Below are positions 50,601 to 62,853 of a stretch of DNA of 64,000 bases, piece by piece (position 1 is the first letter of the stretch; the number at the start of each line of letters is the position of its first letter). The stretch is from the NCBI RefSeq assembly GCF_036370855.1, contig NC_088098.1, positions 33,111,981 through 33,175,980 on the forward strand, in the 5' to 3' direction. Under the pieces are notes generated by a model that saw only the letters and a program-made list of their open reading frames with translations, searched no databases and was not told the DNA's origin. This DNA comes from Dromaius novaehollandiae (taxonomy: Eukaryota; Chordata; Aves; Casuariiformes; Dromaiidae). The translations under genes were made by a program, and so were the position numbers.

Positions 50601-53600
50601 CTTCCAGAGTAACCCTCTCGTTACACAGTGCACATCTTCGGAGGTCAATGGATCCACTTACTAAATGGAGGCATCTGGACTTGATCATAAACACTGATAG
50701 AGTATATGAAATTTTAATGTCATAGTTTAACATGAGACAGTATTTTTAAAGTACTTACACAAGTCTCCAAATGCACATCTCGTTCATTCTTAAAAAAAAA
50801 GTCAGACTGGCCCATTAGAATTGTCTGAACACATTAAAAGCAGCTTCCCTGCCTGCCCTATTACCACCCTTGAACAGACTGACAAGCAGACAAGAAGTGG
50901 AAGAAATAGATTTTCCAGCATACACTGAAAATAAACACTCTTGAGCTGTCACAGATCAGGAGAGAAGAATAAATGACCAAGCAAAATGTTTTTGCTCCTG
51001 TGAGTGTGATAAACTACATTATCTCATCTAGTCCAAACTAATGGAAAACACAACTAAACACAACAAAAATATAGTGGATTTCTAATTTATGGATACCCAA
51101 ATTGAATGCCAACACTTTTAAGTATTCCAAGAAAATGGCTATAGTTCTGTAGGCTGTTGGGTTACTGGTGAAGAAATGTGAACTGCTAAATCCCTATTCA
51201 GCCCTAGTTGAAGTTTGTATGTTTGTCATGTGTAGGCCAATGGTGGGTCATATTCCAGAATTCCTGTTTGAAGAAATATTAGGTGCAGGTTGTAGGTAGC
51301 TGGGGAGATGAAAAGTCACCACCTCCTCAGAAGAAGTAATGCTAAACAAGATCCAAGCCAAAGGGCCTGGTTGCAGAAGTCTGGATGACAAAAGGTGGAA
51401 CATGCATTGAATTCATAGCAGAAACCACTGCTTCATCATCAGTGTAGCTGTTTCTAGCTTTAAGCACCTGTTTGCACTTTATATTCTCTTTTGTATTCAC
51501 GCAGATCAGCTCAAACAGAAAGCTGGGAGGGGAGTGGGGGTTGTAAGGACTGCAGACTTCATAACTGAAAGTGTCCATCTCAAGAGGGAAAATATATCCA
51601 CACTAACTTCCTCCTACTGTCTGTTTTTTTTTTTTTATATCAGTCTCCTGGGTCCTCAGCTCTGCAAGAAAGGCCTGCTGAGAATGGTACTGCTGAGAAA
51701 GGCACTGCTGAGAACACAGCCACTTTCTTCAGCCAAATTACTATTTTCTCCCTGATGATATTATAACCAAGGGAAATTCTCTAACGGGAAACTGTGTCCC
51801 TTCATATGTAAATATTATGTGTAAAATACTGGAGTGGGTTTTGGTTTCTGTTGTTTTTTTTAAGTACAAGCATGGCCATATTCAGGCCAATGATAACTGT
51901 GCTGTCCCCAGTTGCAGTCCACTTCAGAAATCTGGTCCCACAGCTGGTGTAGGAGCAAGACCTCTCCAGTAATTTTTCCTGTGTTTTGCTAGGTGTATAT
52001 TTAGCTCTTCGATAAAGTGAAATAGGGAGATGACCCACAAAAAGCTGTATGATAGAAATGCGAGGAGTCCCGGAGGCGTGAAGGCAGAAGCTCTGAAGTG
52101 TGCTCAGCTCTTTGAGATGGCTGAGGCATTGCTGCCCTCGTGTGTCTGCCAGCTCCAACTCGCTCCTCTGGCTTCGGTTTTAATCTCTTACAGCAGGTTT
52201 TTGCCAGGCAGCTTTGTTCCAAAGTTCTTTTAAATCACCTTTCATTCTTCACTGCCACCTCCAAAAAAACCCAAGTTTTTCAAAAATTTATTTGAAGATC
52301 CTTGTGAATTCAAAAGGAAAGAATTTAATTTTACAGTGTTAGCTGTCAATCAGTAATTTTTTTATTACATTATAGGTTGAGCGTCATACTGAATGTCAAC
52401 AGTAGAATAATTTTTTCTGTATTCGAACAAGGTACATGAGTCTGACCTACCCTGACTGAGCATCTCTTGAAGTACTTCATGCCTCTTCTTTCAAGGGAAG
52501 TCTTCAATAACCTAGAGCATTTACATTAAACTCCCAAGTAAGGAACAGAAGACCTTTATTTCCATTGCTAATGTATCACATTTTTAACTAATTTGTATTT
52601 ATTTTAGTGTCAGATTAAAAAAAAGATAAAATCAGAACACAGACGCTTGCAGTTAGAAGCAGATAGCAACACTAGAGTATGTTTTGTCTCAAATGTAACA
52701 ATAAGATGTAGATTGGGATTAAGGCACTTACTTAAGTGAGGTATCTAAAGAGGTGCCTAAACACCTCTGATGATCTATATAAAGGCATCTGTCTACACGA
52801 GTAAGCACACTGTCAAAGCCAGACTTTCCCACTGCCCCCACTGAAAATCCTCAAGCCTCCTGTGCACCTCTTGAGTGAGAGAGCACCCCATCTCCACTTG
52901 ATGCTTTTCAGCTTAGTGTTTGCTGCCAGAAATACGTCAAATTTAGTTCTGCTTAAGTACATTGTGGCAATTTGAGGCCAAACCAGTGTTAGGCCACAAG
53001 AAACAAGCCAGGAGCTTTGCCTGCAACATGCAGGTCTGCTCCTCAGTGTATGTGCTGTCTGTATCTGAAGCGTACAACCCTTATTCTCACTTTCAGCTGG
53101 ATTTCTTCTACTAGATCTCTCATTTCAGCACAGCTAACATTCCCGCATGTCCAAATGTCCCTAGACATTTAAGATTTTGCCACTCAGCAACTGGGAAGTG
53201 AGGTGACTAATGATAACACCACAGCTAAGAAGCTGTTGAGAGGCTTAGTTTACACCAAAACCCCAGACACCCAAAGCCAAAGGAGCCTGCCGAGTCTCCA
53301 GGGCTGAGCCTGACTCAGTGTTTTGACTCCTACCATACTCTCCTTTCACGTTTCCATGTAAGCCACTTCACCCCTCCAGTTCTGTACATGCAAATCCCCA
53401 ATCTGCTGGAGTCCCCGCATGGCATGGGGGGCATTCCCCAACGTAAAGCCAAGCCCTGGGCCCTCCCTTGTTACCTGAGGAGGACAGGGCAGGGACTTCA
53501 AAAAGAACTCGAATATCCCAGGTAAGTGTTCTGGCTATTGTACAGTTTGTCTATCTTATTCTCCCTGTTCTTTCTTTATGTACCAGAAGAAAATCTGCCT

Positions 53601-56479
53601 AAGAATATGATCTGGTTTAAGTACTTAAATCTAAAAGAATATTCACAGCTTGGGACTCCCAAGAAAGGAACCTGCCTCTGAAATAGTTATGTGTCAAAGT
53701 GTCCATATTTTCCACATACCATTCCTACTGAAATCATCAGTTTTCATGCTTAATCTCAGACTAGTTTATGTGGTTCCCATGCCTGTGTATTTCTGAGGCT
53801 CCTCTGCTTGGGTGCCTATTCTCCACAGGCATTTTTGAGAGGCCTGGGACTTACACTTCAATTTATCAACTAAAATAAGTAGCATTTGACATAGTCGACA
53901 GACTATAATGCTGGAAAAAAGAAACCCTGAGAAATGGAGAGGAATTATTTTTCAAAATATTCCATTAATTCACCATTTAACTAGATTTTTCCAGTGGACA
54001 AATGTCCTTTTCTAGACACAGATGGTCCTGTAGAAAAGGCTAGCCCTTCCCCATTGGAGTTTGCCTCCGTCTCTGATTTGCCAGTTCATGTGAACTCTCT
54101 CTAACTCTTTTCACTATTTTGAGGGTTAAAAATATTATAGGAGAAAGAAGAGAGGTCAAATAAGACATTCTGAAAAGTATTAGTTAAAAGCTCTCTTTTC
54201 GAGGGGATAGCTATACCAAAAAAAAAGTTGCTAGCACTTTTGAAGTTCATCTGGTAGCTCCTAAAAGTAACTAAACCATAAAAGTGTGCAAATTCATTTG
54301 CTTTCCAGAATGCACAGATTAGTCCCTAACTTAAGCTTAACTTTTCAGTTCTTCACAGTTTATGTGAGGTAGATTTGCCTGTTCCTGTCTATAATTTTTA
54401 TTTCTAACTAAAGAGATACCTACTGCTTTTTTAATTAGGAGTGTTGACCTGAATTTATCAGTCAGCGGCCTAATGTCACTGTCTCCCTTATCCTTCAGAA
54501 ATAACTTATTTTCAAATTAAAATCACCTTCACACAGAAACAGCTTCAAAGTGGATATAAATAAGGACCAGTTTCTAGTTTCTCCAAAGCTGATTAGAAAT
54601 GGATATTAATATAGCTTTTACTCTGAATAAAATTAAAAAGACTGCAATCCTCAATAAATAATGCTGGTACAAAACACAAGCACAAAAGCCAGTTCCATTA
54701 AAAAACAAGTGAAGCCACCATTTCAGCTGTCATGGCAACAGGATTTTTTCCCAGGAGCTAGCATTTCATCCAGGGGGGCTTAGTTTTTTAAAGATAGAGA
54801 AGAGAAGATGTTTCACTCTTCTGAGAGGATACTTAAGGATTGAAAGGAAACTACTTTGGGTTTGTTTTAAAAAAAATCAATTATTTTATGTTAGAAAGAA
54901 TACAAGCCAGAATACCATCACTCAGCCATCACTACTCAATAACTTCTGAGCTGTTTTGACATCAATGCTTGTTACTCTTCAGTCTCAAATCTGGATCTCA
55001 AAATTCAGAAGGCACTTGAAGTAGGACTCATCTCACCAAGCATTAGCTGCTGTTCTCTCCTTCTCTAAGTTCCCTTTACGAACACCAGAAAGACATCTCC
55101 AGACAGCAATTTATCTCACCCTGACACAGACAGGATGAATCATCCTTCAGAAGAGCCCATGTTTCTCCAGTGACAAATGAAGGACCAGCTAGCTAAGACC
55201 AGACACTAACATTTCAATATTAAAGTGATCTCAGATGAATCTCACAGATGGTGAACTAAGACAAAATATACTTCCATTTCTCATATTAGTATATGGAAGT
55301 GGGAGAGAGGGTTTAATAGTAGGTCCACTCTCTTTCACACCGTTTAAGTCAACTAAAACTCTGGAGATAAAGAAATTGAGAAATCAGTTACAACTTACTG
55401 CTACAAGCTGGCACCCAGAGGTGCCGAACACCTGCACTCCCGTTTACTCAAAATACCATTCTGGATTCTTCTAACTTCTGAATTATGTTCTCTAATTCTA
55501 CACTGGAATAAAAGATGCAATCACCATTTCAGAGAGTCTGCAACACATCTCTGTGCTACAGAAGACAACACTATACTGTGTAACAATTCTGTGAGCATAA
55601 AATAAGTTCTTTAGTTACCTGTCACAGAACAGTATTTTAACATTTAAACCTGTCAGTCTAATTGCAGTATGTGCTGCAGTCTGCAGTATTTTTCACAATA
55701 TACCTCTACCCTTCATCAATTATCAAATTTCCATCTTAAATTATATTCCTCAATTATATGCACTTTAACTGTACCATTTTCACATTTCACTTTTGTTGTT
55801 CATTTTACACCCAGGAGATATTTCCACTGCTAATTAGATGTAATTTCTTTCCTTTCCCAAATAATTTTCCACTTATTTTTAAGATTCAAAATAGCCATAC
55901 TACATTTCTGCTCTTAGAATGTGTTCTGTTAAGCTCAGTGCACATGGGAATAGGTCTAAAGTTATTTGCCTAAAAACATATTCTACACGTATTCCAGAAG
56001 AATGATGTTCAGATCAATTTTTGATAAAGCATGATATTACCCATGAAATAATTAATTTAAGGCCAATGCATGGTGTAAGAAATCCTTATTCATAAAGTCA
56101 AGAATAATTCTAAATTTTAACATATCTATTATTATTTATACAAAAAAGCATCTATATGGCCCCCGAGTCCATTTATGGTAGAGACCATTCACAGAGGAAG
56201 AGAGAGCCCTTGTCCTCAGTAGCTGGGTAATGTCCCAAATAACAGATAACACAGATAAAGAGGGAGAAAGCTGTATGATAGACCAGCTGTACAGCTGAGA
56301 ACAGAAACCAGTCTCCTGCCTCCCTTCCCAGTCCTCTATTAATCTGACCATTAAATAGTTCAACCATCAAATGGTTCACAAAGGCCTGAGTCTTGCAGCT
56401 GTTTGAAGTGAACAATACTCTATTTACAAGAATTTCAAATGGCCATTTATGTCTATATTTAAGATACAGATATCTAGAG

Positions 56480-56640
56480 ACAGAGATAGAGACAGAGGTA
56501 TAAATATCATCATCTAATGAAGCTTCACAGAGTCCCTGCCAAGGAGTGAACTGACCATCAGAAGACTTATCCAGGCTTGTCCAAGGTCACAGAGAACTGG
56601 CATCAAAATTTAAGTAAAGCACTCCAGCAGTATTCACGTT
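56480..56640 (-). mobile_element. MIR-like core-SINE fragment
   Basis: The + strand word TTGTCCAAGGTCACAGAG with following GGCATCAAAATT is close to the complement of the MIR core (GTGACCTTGGGCAAGT). The element would be in minus orientation. The match is limited to the core, and the limits are approximate. Confidence 0.35.
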
Positions 56641-56878
56641 ATCTATGAATTAATATCATGCATATGTTACAAAATTATGCCAGAACAAACCTCTAGCTAG
56701 ACATACTTAAACGGGTACAAACTTTGTAATTCTGTTACTAACTTACACTAAAGAATTTAAGGAAATATTAAAACCACTTAAGTTCATTAGTTGTTTGTAA
56801 CAGTTTACATCCTTCTTGCATTACTCTGCTACTTCCTTTCATAATCAGCATAGCTTTTGGCAATATCAGAGACAGCTC

Positions 56879-56895
56879 TTTTTTTTTTTTTTTTT
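56879..56895 (+). repeat. T17 homopolymer
   Basis: This is an uninterrupted run of 17 T in unremarkable intergenic sequence. Confidence 0.95.
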
Positions 56896-59533
56896 AAGTG
56901 TAATCCTGATTTCTTGGTCCATCCAAGCTCACATTTATTTTATTTGCAATGAATAAAAATCTGTTAATTAAAGCATGCATGCTTTATAGATACCCCTTTC
57001 ATATACCCTCATGAGGGACAGATACTACTATTTTTGTGGGAAATACTTTTCAGAGCTTGAATAACTGACACTAGGTAACCTTACTGCCTGTAGGGAAGAG
57101 CTGACTTGTAAAAAGCTAGTCTTCCCCTCATACAAGGAGAAGGCAGTTTGAACAGTTTCTTTAACACTCTCCCTAAAGCGCTGGTGGGCACAGCTCCAGT
57201 CTGCTCATTAGCTGATCACACCTCTGTCCAGGACCATCACTGACATCTACTTCACACTAGGCTGGAAGCGGAAATAGCTTTCCTTCATACTCTTACAGCA
57301 GGCAGTTGGTCCCACTGCAGAAAGTAAAAAAGAATTTTTGTGCCACACACACCAGCGCAGCCAAATCTTGTGCTCCACAACTTCAAGTTAATTGTTGCTC
57401 CTTATTAATTCCCATACACACCCAGCAAGAGACAACGCTATTATTTAATGAAATTAGCATACTTCTTACACTTTTTCTCCTCAAAAATCTGTCATCAACA
57501 AAATCTCCTATAGCAATTTTGGAAGGTCAGAACAGCAATTCAGGAATCTTCCAATTTTTAAATCTTTCCCTGCCTGAGATATTTCAGTCAAAATATTTAT
57601 TATTTTTTCTTCTGCAGATCAACTGACATTCTCCCTTTCTCTATAACTTGCTTTGCCAACACCCTGTTCAAATATTTTCCCAGTTCGAATAAGTTTTATC
57701 AGATGCTACAGTAACAGTAATGTTTTATTATAAAGGAGGCTTACAATAGGAAAGCAGAAGCCACGTATCTAAAATGTACAGTACTACCACATGTCTTTAG
57801 GTAATTTTACACGACGTATAAGAAAATATACCTTAACTGTGATATTGCTTTAATGGTTGCCATATCCATATGTGTTTGTACATGTAAAGTTTAAATTTAT
57901 TCTCATCCTAAACCGGTATTTTGCTTCATGTTCTCTTGGTTTTCAATGATACTTTGTTAATAAAATGAATAGTAATTTATTCATACTTTAGACAGCTGAA
58001 AAATATACTTACGCCAGCAATATTAATTTCTTCAGCTTGACTGTTGTCTATATTAGGTCCTGCTATAAGTCTCACTATTATCTCCTTCCACTTAAGTACC
58101 AACTATTTTCATAGAAGAGCAGCCTATTTTTAGCATACAAAGGGCAAACCTTACCAAACCTAACTTCTACATTATGTTTAGATTTCATAAATCTTCAGGA
58201 GCTACTGCTTAAACTCTACATTATGAATCACCCTTTTAAAACTTGTTTCTCTTGAATTATATTAACTGACATGTTTTGTGTCTACTTAATAAATTTAATT
58301 TTACCTCTTGCCTTCAAATGCAAACAGTTCATTTATCAAGCATACAGGGGAAAATCTGGATCCACTGTGGCGTGCAAATCAAATACAGAAACTGATAAGA
58401 GTTTTGACTCATCTGCCAACCATAACTAAAACCTGCTCCTATAATACCTTTTAAAATATTTTCTGTGTTTAAAATTCTTGAAGAAAAAACATTTTTGAAA
58501 GAGAATTACAAAGGTTAATTAACGTGCAATAATTTGAAAACAGACTTTTGATGTCTAGCATTGGGTTAAGGACATGGGAAGTCATGTTATCCTGGTGAAA
58601 ATAGGTAATTATTGTTTAAATGAACATCTGATTAAAATCAGATAATAGGAAAGGCCCGTTTTTCAGCCATTCTTTTTTCAAGTCCAAGTGGAACTGAAAT
58701 TTTCAATTAGACAGAGGGGTAACCAATAAAAGGATAATAACTATATTCATTAAACTAATTAGAAAATAATTTTAATACTGCTACATGGCATATTTAGCTT
58801 ATTATTTCTTTAATTGCTTGTATATTCTATTAAGAATTAATTTCCTGGAAAATTATAAAAACAAATAAAAAGAATACTTCCCGCTATTTAAAAATTCTAA
58901 ATTGGAATAATGGGAAAATGCTGGCATTTCTTCTGCTGTCATTAAATTAGAAAGACTTCTGGGACACCTTTAGCTGGTGCCACTGGACTTTTCTTTACTG
59001 TCATTCCCCTATATTCTCATCTATGAAGTTTCTGATTTATTTCTTCTAAGGATTCTATGGTACTAGATTAAGCACATGAAGATAAGAACAAAGACTGAAC
59101 ACTCCATGTTATATAAATTTAAAAAATAACAGTCCCATCTCCAGCAGTCTAAACCCTTGTTCTCTCATCTGAAAGATCCTTTTGGTAATATTAACTACTA
59201 AAAATGTGGTTAAAAAATGTAACTGTTTGATTAAATCAACTAAATCAAATTTTAAAATGCTGGGGGCATTTTCTTGTCTCAACAAAAGATAGTGTGCAAT
59301 TGCAATAACATCTAGAAATTGCAATTCCACCTAACTTATACAAGGATTTAACATTGTTACATGCAGTCTATGTGAATTAGGCAAACCATGTATACAGTGG
59401 ATTAGGATAAATACTACTCAAAAACTACAATGCAGTCTTGGTTTTACTGCCTGGACAGAAATGGGTATCTCAATTACATGTTATTTCCACACCACTCTGT
59501 CTTTCAAATTTATCCCATAGTTCTTTATCTCTT

Positions 59534-59552
59534 AAAAAAAAAAAAAAAAAAA
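59534..59552 (+). repeat. A19 homopolymer
   Basis: This is an uninterrupted run of 19 A. No element with a recognisable body precedes it. Confidence 0.95.
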
Positions 59553-62409
59553 GCATATTCTCATGTGCTTCTGTCTGTCATTCCTTCCGTGCAACCCTGG
59601 GTTTCCTCAAGTTTCATAAGTACTGAATTTTTGTTCCTATGTCTAAGTTTGCCTTACAGATGCCCTGCTTTCTCTTCTCATTATATAACTTCAGTCTATC
59701 GTGATTTCTGCTTTCTTATTTCTGTTATTGAACTACTTCAAAAAAGCTTATAATTTTATCATTATTTTAAGATGACTCCCATACACCCAAAACAAGTAGG
59801 ATATGGAACAAAAACAGCAATGGTGGATACTGATATTGGACCTTCCACTCCACTTTAAGCATTTAAGAACATATTAAGCCAGTAAGATTAGCTTTAAAAT
59901 AGTTTCCATCAGATTTCTCATCCCAAAGTGAAATTACCAATGTGTTTTCTTGGCTATATGTGTGAATACTATATGTAACATATGTACCCATCTGTATTCA
60001 TGCTGACATGTCAGGCTATATGCCTGCCTCAGCTTCAAACTAACAGGAAATTCACAGAGCCACCCTAGCTGTAACCCTACCATATAACTTGGGTGTTTGC
60101 CAGGTTTTGGGGGCAGGGAACCTGAAACCCTGTTTTTCTCCTCCATAAACTCCTAAGTATGCTGTAGGAGGTTTAAAAAGAAAAGAAGAAGTGGAGAAGT
60201 AAATTTTTCTACAGCACCTTTGAGGTGAGACTTACAGTTATCTGTCATTTCTACAGAATGTAGTGTGTACACAAGCTTTCCCAGTGAGAACCGGAGAGGC
60301 TCATATCCCAAAAGATGAAGCCATAAGCTTCTTTATCCGAGTCCACTAATTGACTTGAAAACAAGAACTGAGAGCATAAACTCTGTGTTGTATTGGGAAT
60401 CAATAGAATCATCAGCTTACATGCTTTGTTATCTGCAACCCATTTGCTGAATGTCTGAGCAGCTATACATTATTTTAATTGTTTCCCTTTTTTAGGATCA
60501 ATGTTTAGAAAAACAACGCAACATGTTTACAAGAACTCATCAGATAGCAATGAAATCAGGTAACAATGGAGGCCCAATGATTACTGGAAAGTCTGCCACC
60601 TTTCTCAGCTAGATTAACAATATCCTGGATTCCATTATATCAAAAGCAGTAAGATACAGATCTGCATTACAAAAGCTTGTTTTTCATCAGAGAGGGCAGG
60701 AAGTCATTCATCAGCATCTCCATTGCTGTTTCTGTTTATCCAATGGTTTAAAATGCAAAGAAAAAAAAGCACTAATAATCCCAGAAGGAGACTTAGTTAT
60801 TCTTGTCTCTCCTTTACAAGTCTTAAGCAAAGCTCTGATTCAGACAGCATATTATACTCCTTTCTATTACCTTTAATACCTAATATTTGTCTAGTACTTG
60901 TTTCCATACCATGAATAGACTGAACTCAGGAACAGGAGATCTTTCACCTAATACCTGAAATTATAAAACCCAAAAAGCAGAGGCACAGGTGGCTCCAAGA
61001 GAACCCTTTGGCAAAGTAAACTGTTGTTGGTGTTATCACAGACTGCTGAACAATAAAGCTGTTTTCCAGCATAGTGAATTGAGAAATATTTTCCCCTAAG
61101 TTTCCAAGAAAATATAATTTTTGTAAAAATTTAACTTTGGTGCATATAGATGATTTCCAGTGCTCATAATGTTGGTTTTACTAGTCACAACCAGAGTGGG
61201 GGGCAGGGGAGGTCCCTCTGAGTTCCTCCTCCCACATTGCGAGGTTCTAATCCAGACATTTATTCATTAAATGGCTGGAAACCTTCTTGTCATTGTCCGG
61301 TTCACTCTTCTCTCTCATTAAGCATAGCTAGTAGGTCCATAGTTCTCCATACAATACAACTCTCCATGTAACAGGTATCTTTGATTTGCTTGCCCCTCCA
61401 CCTGGAATTTCATATTCTACACTTACAGAAGCTACGGATGTGATCATCTGGCCCCTCCAGCTCTTAGGAGCTCTGCTTATGTTTCGGATATGACTTCCGC
61501 ACACTCTTTTCAAATACAAATCCTGACTTTGTCTTCATTTCAACATCATCATCATCTTCACTGATAATCCCAGCAATTTACTTAGTTTTGTACTATCCTG
61601 GCTGCATACAACAGCCTTGAGTCTATTCTCTTTTTTGATGTATGTATATCTGAAGAACAATCTTCAGTGCTATTTGTAACAGCTACATGCTATTAGCTCA
61701 TTAGTGCCAATTAGCTAATTGCTTATGAGTGGCAGCCTGTGATACATTACCAGTGTTAGTCAGACAATTTGGCCTGCTGTAACGATTTGGGTGGAGGAAG
61801 GGGGCTGGACATACAGTTGTGTGTATTATGGATATACCAGCTAGAGTCACAAAAGCAGATTTTCTTTTCAGATGTCTGTTATCAGCATTTGCCCTCTCAG
61901 ACCAGTTTTCTATACGATTTTGATTTGATGAAATCTGTATGCAAGCGGGAAGGCAGAAAGGGGAGAACTCGGTTAACAGGATGTAACATATGGAGTCATA
62001 TAACTTTTGGTCCGGTATCAAATGTCCAGTTGTGCTGCTTGTACAAGTACCCGGTTTTGAGAAGAGTGACTGAAACATGCCTAAATTATCCCGCGGTTTC
62101 TGTAAAGGTTTGGGAACGCTCATTAAAGTCGCACAGCATATCTTTACATACAAATACATATTATTTACACCACCGCCAGCACGGCAGCAAAAGCACCAGA
62201 CCCTCCTGGGCCCGTGCAGGCGGCCTCAAGGCCGGACCCACGGCTGTGGGGCGCCCACACACCCCCCACGGAGCACCGCGGGGCTTCCCGGCGACCGCCG
62301 AACGGGCTTGCGGGGGGCGGGGCCTGGCGAAGGCGCCGGGCCCACCGCTGGCCGCAGGGCTAGCCTCTCCGTCGGGGCCGCCCCCTCCCGTCCCGTCAGG
62401 CTATGGCCG

Positions 62410-62420
62410 TGCTGAGTCAT
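62410..62420 (+). promoter_or_regulatory. NF-E2/AP-1-type (MARE-like) site upstream of USP15
   Basis: TGCTGAGTCAT is an exact NF-E2/Maf-type recognition core that contains the AP-1 heptamer TGAGTCA. It lies about 350 bp upstream of the USP15 start inside the CpG island. Binding by small Maf/CNC or AP-1 factors is inferred from the motif only. Confidence 0.45.
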
Positions 62421-62541
62421 CGTCCCACGGCCCTGGGCTCCCCTCCTCTCCGCTCCGAGGAGGACACAAGCGGCGGGACCCAGCAGCCGCCCTACCCGGC
62501 GAGCGCTCTGCCCGCCCCGCCCGCTCCTGCGGCGGCGGTGC

Positions 62542-62552
62542 GCGCATGCGCA
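62542..62552. promoter_or_regulatory. NRF1 palindromic site in the USP15 promoter
   Basis: GCGCATGCGCA matches the NRF1 consensus (GCGCATGCGC) perfectly. NRF1 sites are typical of CpG-island housekeeping promoters and usually lie within about 200 bp of the start site, which fits initiation between here and the coding start at 62765. Confidence 0.6.
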
Positions 62553-62639
62553 GTGGTGACACGAGAGACCTCCCGGCCGCTAGAGGAGGCAGCAAACGCG
62601 GCGGCGGCTGCGGCGGGCCCGGCTCCCCCGCCCTGCGGA

Positions 62640-62764
62640 TTGTGGGAAGGGAGGGGGGGGCGAGGGCGGCTCCCCGGTCGGCGTCACTCCCAGCATGCAG
62701 CACGGCCCGCTCCTGCCCCTGCTGCCGCCGCTGCCGCCGCCGCTGCTGCTGCCGGGGGGAGAAG
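62640..62764 (+). promoter_or_regulatory. USP15: USP15 5' UTR / core promoter region with CTG/CCG-rich tract
   Basis: This is the GC-rich sequence directly upstream of the USP15 start. A (CTG/CCG) trinucleotide-rich tract lies at about 62717-62755. An out-of-frame ATG at 62695 would open an upstream ORF overlapping the main start if transcription begins before it. No TATA box is seen, as expected for a CpG-island promoter with dispersed initiation. The start site itself cannot be fixed from sequence. Confidence 0.6.
62686..62699 (+). promoter_or_regulatory. ZNF143/THAP11-like site (ACTCCCAGCATGCA)
   Basis: ACTCCCAGCATGCA matches the core of the ZNF143 (Staf)/THAP11 promoter motif, whose hallmark is TCCCA-N-nATGC. 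It lies 66-79 bp upstream of the USP15 ATG. The 5' ACTACA extension of the full motif is not present. Confidence 0.4.
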
Positions 62765-62853
62765 ATGGCGGAGGGAGGCGCGGCGGATCTGGAGACCCAG
62801 CGCACGGACATCGCGGCGCTGCTCAAAACCGCCCTCCGCAAGGGCGACACCTG
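62765..62853 (+). CDS. USP15: USP15 coding exon 1 (residues 1-30, partial gene)
   Basis: This is the first coding exon of ubiquitin carboxyl-terminal hydrolase 15, a cysteine protease that removes ubiquitin from substrates in the TGF-beta/SMAD, NF-kB and COP9-signalosome-linked pathways. It encodes 29 full codons plus two bases of Trp30. The peptide begins MAEGGAADLETQR and ends KTALRKGDTW. From memory of human USP15 it differs at four positions (D10E, S14T, T18A, S23A). The segment is the start of the DUSP domain; the rest of DUSP, the UBL domains and the catalytic Cys/His boxes lie in later exons beyond the window. The start has A at -3 and G at +4, a strong Kozak context. The exon ends CTG|GTGAGG, a good splice donor, leaving phase 2. 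It sits in a CpG island with housekeeping-type promoter motifs upstream. The identification rests on near-identity over 30 residues plus a correct exon boundary. Confidence 0.93.

Larger units (their letters stand above)
45101..56480. other. Intergenic sequence, no gene recognised
   Basis: This is ordinary AT-rich intergenic DNA. The longest open frame (48625-49152, 175 codons) has no recognised domain, no splice or promoter context and a composition typical of chance frames. The stretch at about 52700-53500 has a different texture (GC-richer, words such as GAGGTGCCTAAACACCTC) and may be an old unassigned repeat. Only the homopolymers and hairpin listed separately stand out otherwise. Confidence 0.5.
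56641..62159. other. Intergenic sequence upstream of USP15, no gene recognised
   Basis: AT-rich DNA runs up to the CpG island edge. The part at about 58500-58900 is very AT-rich with several homeodomain-type TTAATTAA and TAATTA words, as conserved non-coding elements often are, but conservation cannot be judged here. Confidence 0.5.
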
